A stretch of DNA of 64,000 bases, from the NCBI RefSeq assembly GCF_014205685.1, contig NZ_JACIIU010000010.1, positions 38,454-102,453 of the forward strand, read 5' to 3'. A model generated the notes under the pieces. It did not search any database and had not been told where the DNA came from. It saw nothing but the letters and a program-made list of their open reading frames with translations. The position numbers and the translations under genes are program-made. This DNA is from Paenochrobactrum gallinarii (lineage in GTDB: Bacteria > Pseudomonadota > Alphaproteobacteria > Rhizobiales > Rhizobiaceae). Within the stretch, counting starts at the first letter, position 1; every line of letters begins with the position of its first letter. This document shows, piece after piece, positions 62,424 to 64,000 of this stretch.

Positions 62424-63599
62424 TTAGAAATCAATTGCAGCATAGAACATTGCAAACAAACCATCGATTACGATGACCACAAAAATCGATTTAACCACCG
62501 ATGCAGTGACACGGCGCCCCAAAGACTCAGCGCTGCCGCCAACTTTCAAACCTTCAACAGAAGCCATGATGCCAATGATCATCGCCATGAATGGTGCTTT
62601 GATGAGACCGGCAAAATAAGTATTTAAAGCCACAGCATCGTGAAGACGTGCAATAAAGGCTTCCGGCGAAATATTGGAATAGAACCAAGCAACGCCGCCT
62701 GCGCCCAAAAGCGCTGCAACATCAGCAAGGATTGTTAAAAGCGGCAGCACAATCACCAGCGCAACAAGACGCGGAAAAACCAGAACACCGACAGGGTTGA
62801 GCCCCATCACTTTCAATGCGTCCGTTTCTTCGCGCATTTTCATCGAGCCGATTTCAGCAGTAATCGCACTGCCCGAACGCCCTGCAATCATGATAGCAGT
62901 CAGCAAAACACCCAGCTCACGTAAAACCAGAATACCGACCAAATCGACCACGAAAATCTCTGCACCAAAATAACGCAGCTGAAACGCACCTTGCTGTGCA
63001 ATAATCGCACCCACAATGGTGGACATAAGCATCACAATAGGAATAGCGCCAACGCCCATCCGGTGCATCTGATGCACGATCGCCGGCATACTGATCCCGG
63101 AGCCTCGCCCCTGCTTCATTTGTGAGCCACGAATGGTCGAGCCTAAAATATACATCGACATTTTAAAGTCTTTGTACATTGAAAAAACACCTTCACCTAT
63201 AGCGGCAAAGAATGTCGTTAAAAAGAAATCTCTTTTGTCTTTTTTGCGCTGCGTAATCGGCGCATAGGCCTTTGCCACTTCCTGCATCAAGGGCTGCCAA
63301 CTGGCATGAAGACCGGTAATTTCCACCGCCACATTATCGCTTTCCAGCGATTGACGCAGACGCTCAATCAGCCATGCACCGGCTGTATCCAGCCCCTGCA
63401 CGTCGCTCATATCAATCTGGAAAAAGCCCGAACGCTGCGAGCGCTCGATTTTACGCATAGCAAGGTCAATCTGATTGACGCTATGCGTTGTCCAGCGACC
63501 GCTTAAACAAAGCCGCGCGCCGTTTTCCTCTTCGGTGACGCTGATTTGAGGGGCGGCACGCATCTGTTTGTTTGCATCACTTACAGTGTCAGTCAACAT
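62424..63599 (-). CDS. ABC transporter permease with N-terminal STAS domain (MlaE-MlaB fusion type)
   Basis: A 391-residue inner-membrane permease. Residues 15-110 are a STAS domain (QIDMSDVQGLDTAGAWLI, about 55-72), the part that is a separate MlaB protein in E. coli. Residues 130-391 are the MlaE family, with MPAIVHQMHRMGVGAIPIV, LVGILVLRELGVLLTAIM and the coupling segment AGRSGSAITAEIGSMKM. The fusion implies regulation by the same STAS-ATPase contact in one chain. It is the first gene of the operon. Substrates are expected to be phospholipids kept out of the outer leaflet, by family. Confidence 0.94.
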   Translation of the reverse strand: MLTDTVSDANKQMRAAPQISVTEEENGARLCLSGRWTTHSVNQIDLAMRKIERSQRSGFFQIDMSDVQGLDTAGAWLIERLRQSLESDNVAVEITGLHASWQPLMQEVAKAYAPITQRKKDKRDFFLTTFFAAIGEGVFSMYKDFKMSMYILGSTIRGSQMKQGRGSGISMPAIVHQMHRMGVGAIPIVMLMSTIVGAIIAQQGAFQLRYFGAEIFVVDLVGILVLRELGVLLTAIMIAGRSGSAITAEIGSMKMREETDALKVMGLNPVGVLVFPRLVALVIVLPLLTILADVAALLGAGGVAWFYSNISPEAFIARLHDAVALNTYFAGLIKAPFMAMIIGIMASVEGLKVGGSAESLGRRVTASVVKSIFVVIVIDGLFAMFYAAIDF

Positions 63600-64000
63600 G
63601 CAGCTTTCTATATACGAGTCGCCAAAACCTTAACAGGGACTTAAAATTGACGTTATTTTGATCATTATACAACTGATCTCTTATGCATATTTAACATAAC
63701 AATTAAAGCCCGTCATAGAAGCATCGATAATCCTACAATAAAGATATGATTATACCCTCTCCATGCTTGCTGCATGTTCATTTAAGCTTTATTGCAAGTC
63801 GTGGAACTTTACAAATAATACCGGAGCACTCCTGATGCCACCGCCTGCGTCCTATCATAAGCCGGACACATATCTTCATATGTGTTTACAAAAAGGGCGC
63901 GCGCATGTAAGAGCCCCCGAATTCTCCGGACATTTTCTCACCCTTAATTAAGGGTTAGGAGTAATGTTAGGCATATGACTAGTCATAATTCGCATATTGA
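63600..64000. other. Intergenic end of the window
   Basis: 401 bases upstream of the permease gene. It contains a perfect hairpin ACACATAT-CTTC-ATATGTGT (63866-63885). A 38-codon plus-strand frame at 63835-63951 has GGAG seven bases upstream, but its product resembles nothing known and spans the hairpin. No supported gene. Confidence 0.4.

Noticed and set aside
63763..63951. 62-codon plus-strand frame near the window end
   Set aside because: Starts without a ribosome site and spans a perfect hairpin; product is Pro/His-rich and family-less. A later ATG at 63835 is better placed but still weak.

Overview
This window looks like chromosomal DNA of an alphaproteobacterium in the Hyphomicrobiales (Rhizobiales), closest in gene content to the Brucella/Ochrobactrum relatives. 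The reasons are a phosphatidylcholine synthase (pcs), an alphaproteobacterial clpS-clpA pair, a sufBCDS-sufT cluster, a dprA-topA-rnr-DUF983-NUDIX run, DUF2842, and a TTGAT-N4-ATCAA (FnrN/FixK-type) and a GAAC-N7-GAAC (alphaproteobacterial LexA-type) site. By eye the GC content is in the high 40s to about 50 percent, lower than Brucella itself. I cannot name the genus. Almost everything is ordinary housekeeping sequence; the accessory parts are a small decayed island at 17.1-19.5 kb and a gene-poor stretch at 32.6-34.1 kb.

Layout. 0-7 kb: a gene end, metY, a CoA-binding protein, a thioesterase, the rplM-rpsI ribosomal pair, argC translationally adjoining an antibiotic-kinase-like gene, and heme A synthase (ctaA). 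7-11 kb: DUF2842, then an exopolysaccharide group (a degenerate tyrosine-kinase-like membrane protein, a Wza-like lipoprotein, a WcaJ-like initiating sugar transferase). 11-17 kb: quinone oxidoreductase and pcs (overlapping), a UbiH-like hydroxylase, a DEAD-box helicase and NAD kinase. 17.0-19.6 kb: tRNA-Thr, an IS110-family transposase remnant, a complete-length but frame-damaged IS3-family element, a broken integrase and tRNA-Leu. 19.7-22.6 kb: clpA-clpS. 22.8-29.6 kb: an iron-sulfur assembly operon (iscS-like desulfurase, sufB, sufC, sufD, sufS, sufT), without a sufA in the window.

29.7-37.3 kb: an alpha/beta hydrolase, a hexapeptide acyltransferase, tyrS, a gene-poor interval holding one small membrane protein, a GNAT acetyltransferase, tRNA-Lys, a two-helix membrane protein divergent from a cation-efflux protein with an FNR/FixK box between them, and a LysE exporter. 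37.5-52.8 kb: pyrB with an apparently inactive dihydroorotase, plsY-dprA, topA-rnr-DUF983-NUDIX-MFS, rpmG, the BolA-Grx4 pair and a Bcr/CflA transporter. 53-59.6 kb: parE behind a LexA-type box, a 2Fe-2S ferredoxin, a TPR methyltransferase, galE, mazG, uspA behind an FNR/FixK box, and tRNA-Asp. 59.8-63.6 kb: an Mla-type lipid transport operon (STAS-permease, ATPase, MCE protein, lipoprotein), followed by a mostly empty end.

No CRISPR array, phage module or clearly new multi-gene system is visible. The parts most worth a second look are regulatory sites (two perfect FNR/FixK boxes, one LexA box, two large stem-loops before argC), a kinase-like protein without its P-loop lysine, very short genes, and the tRNA-flanked relic island.
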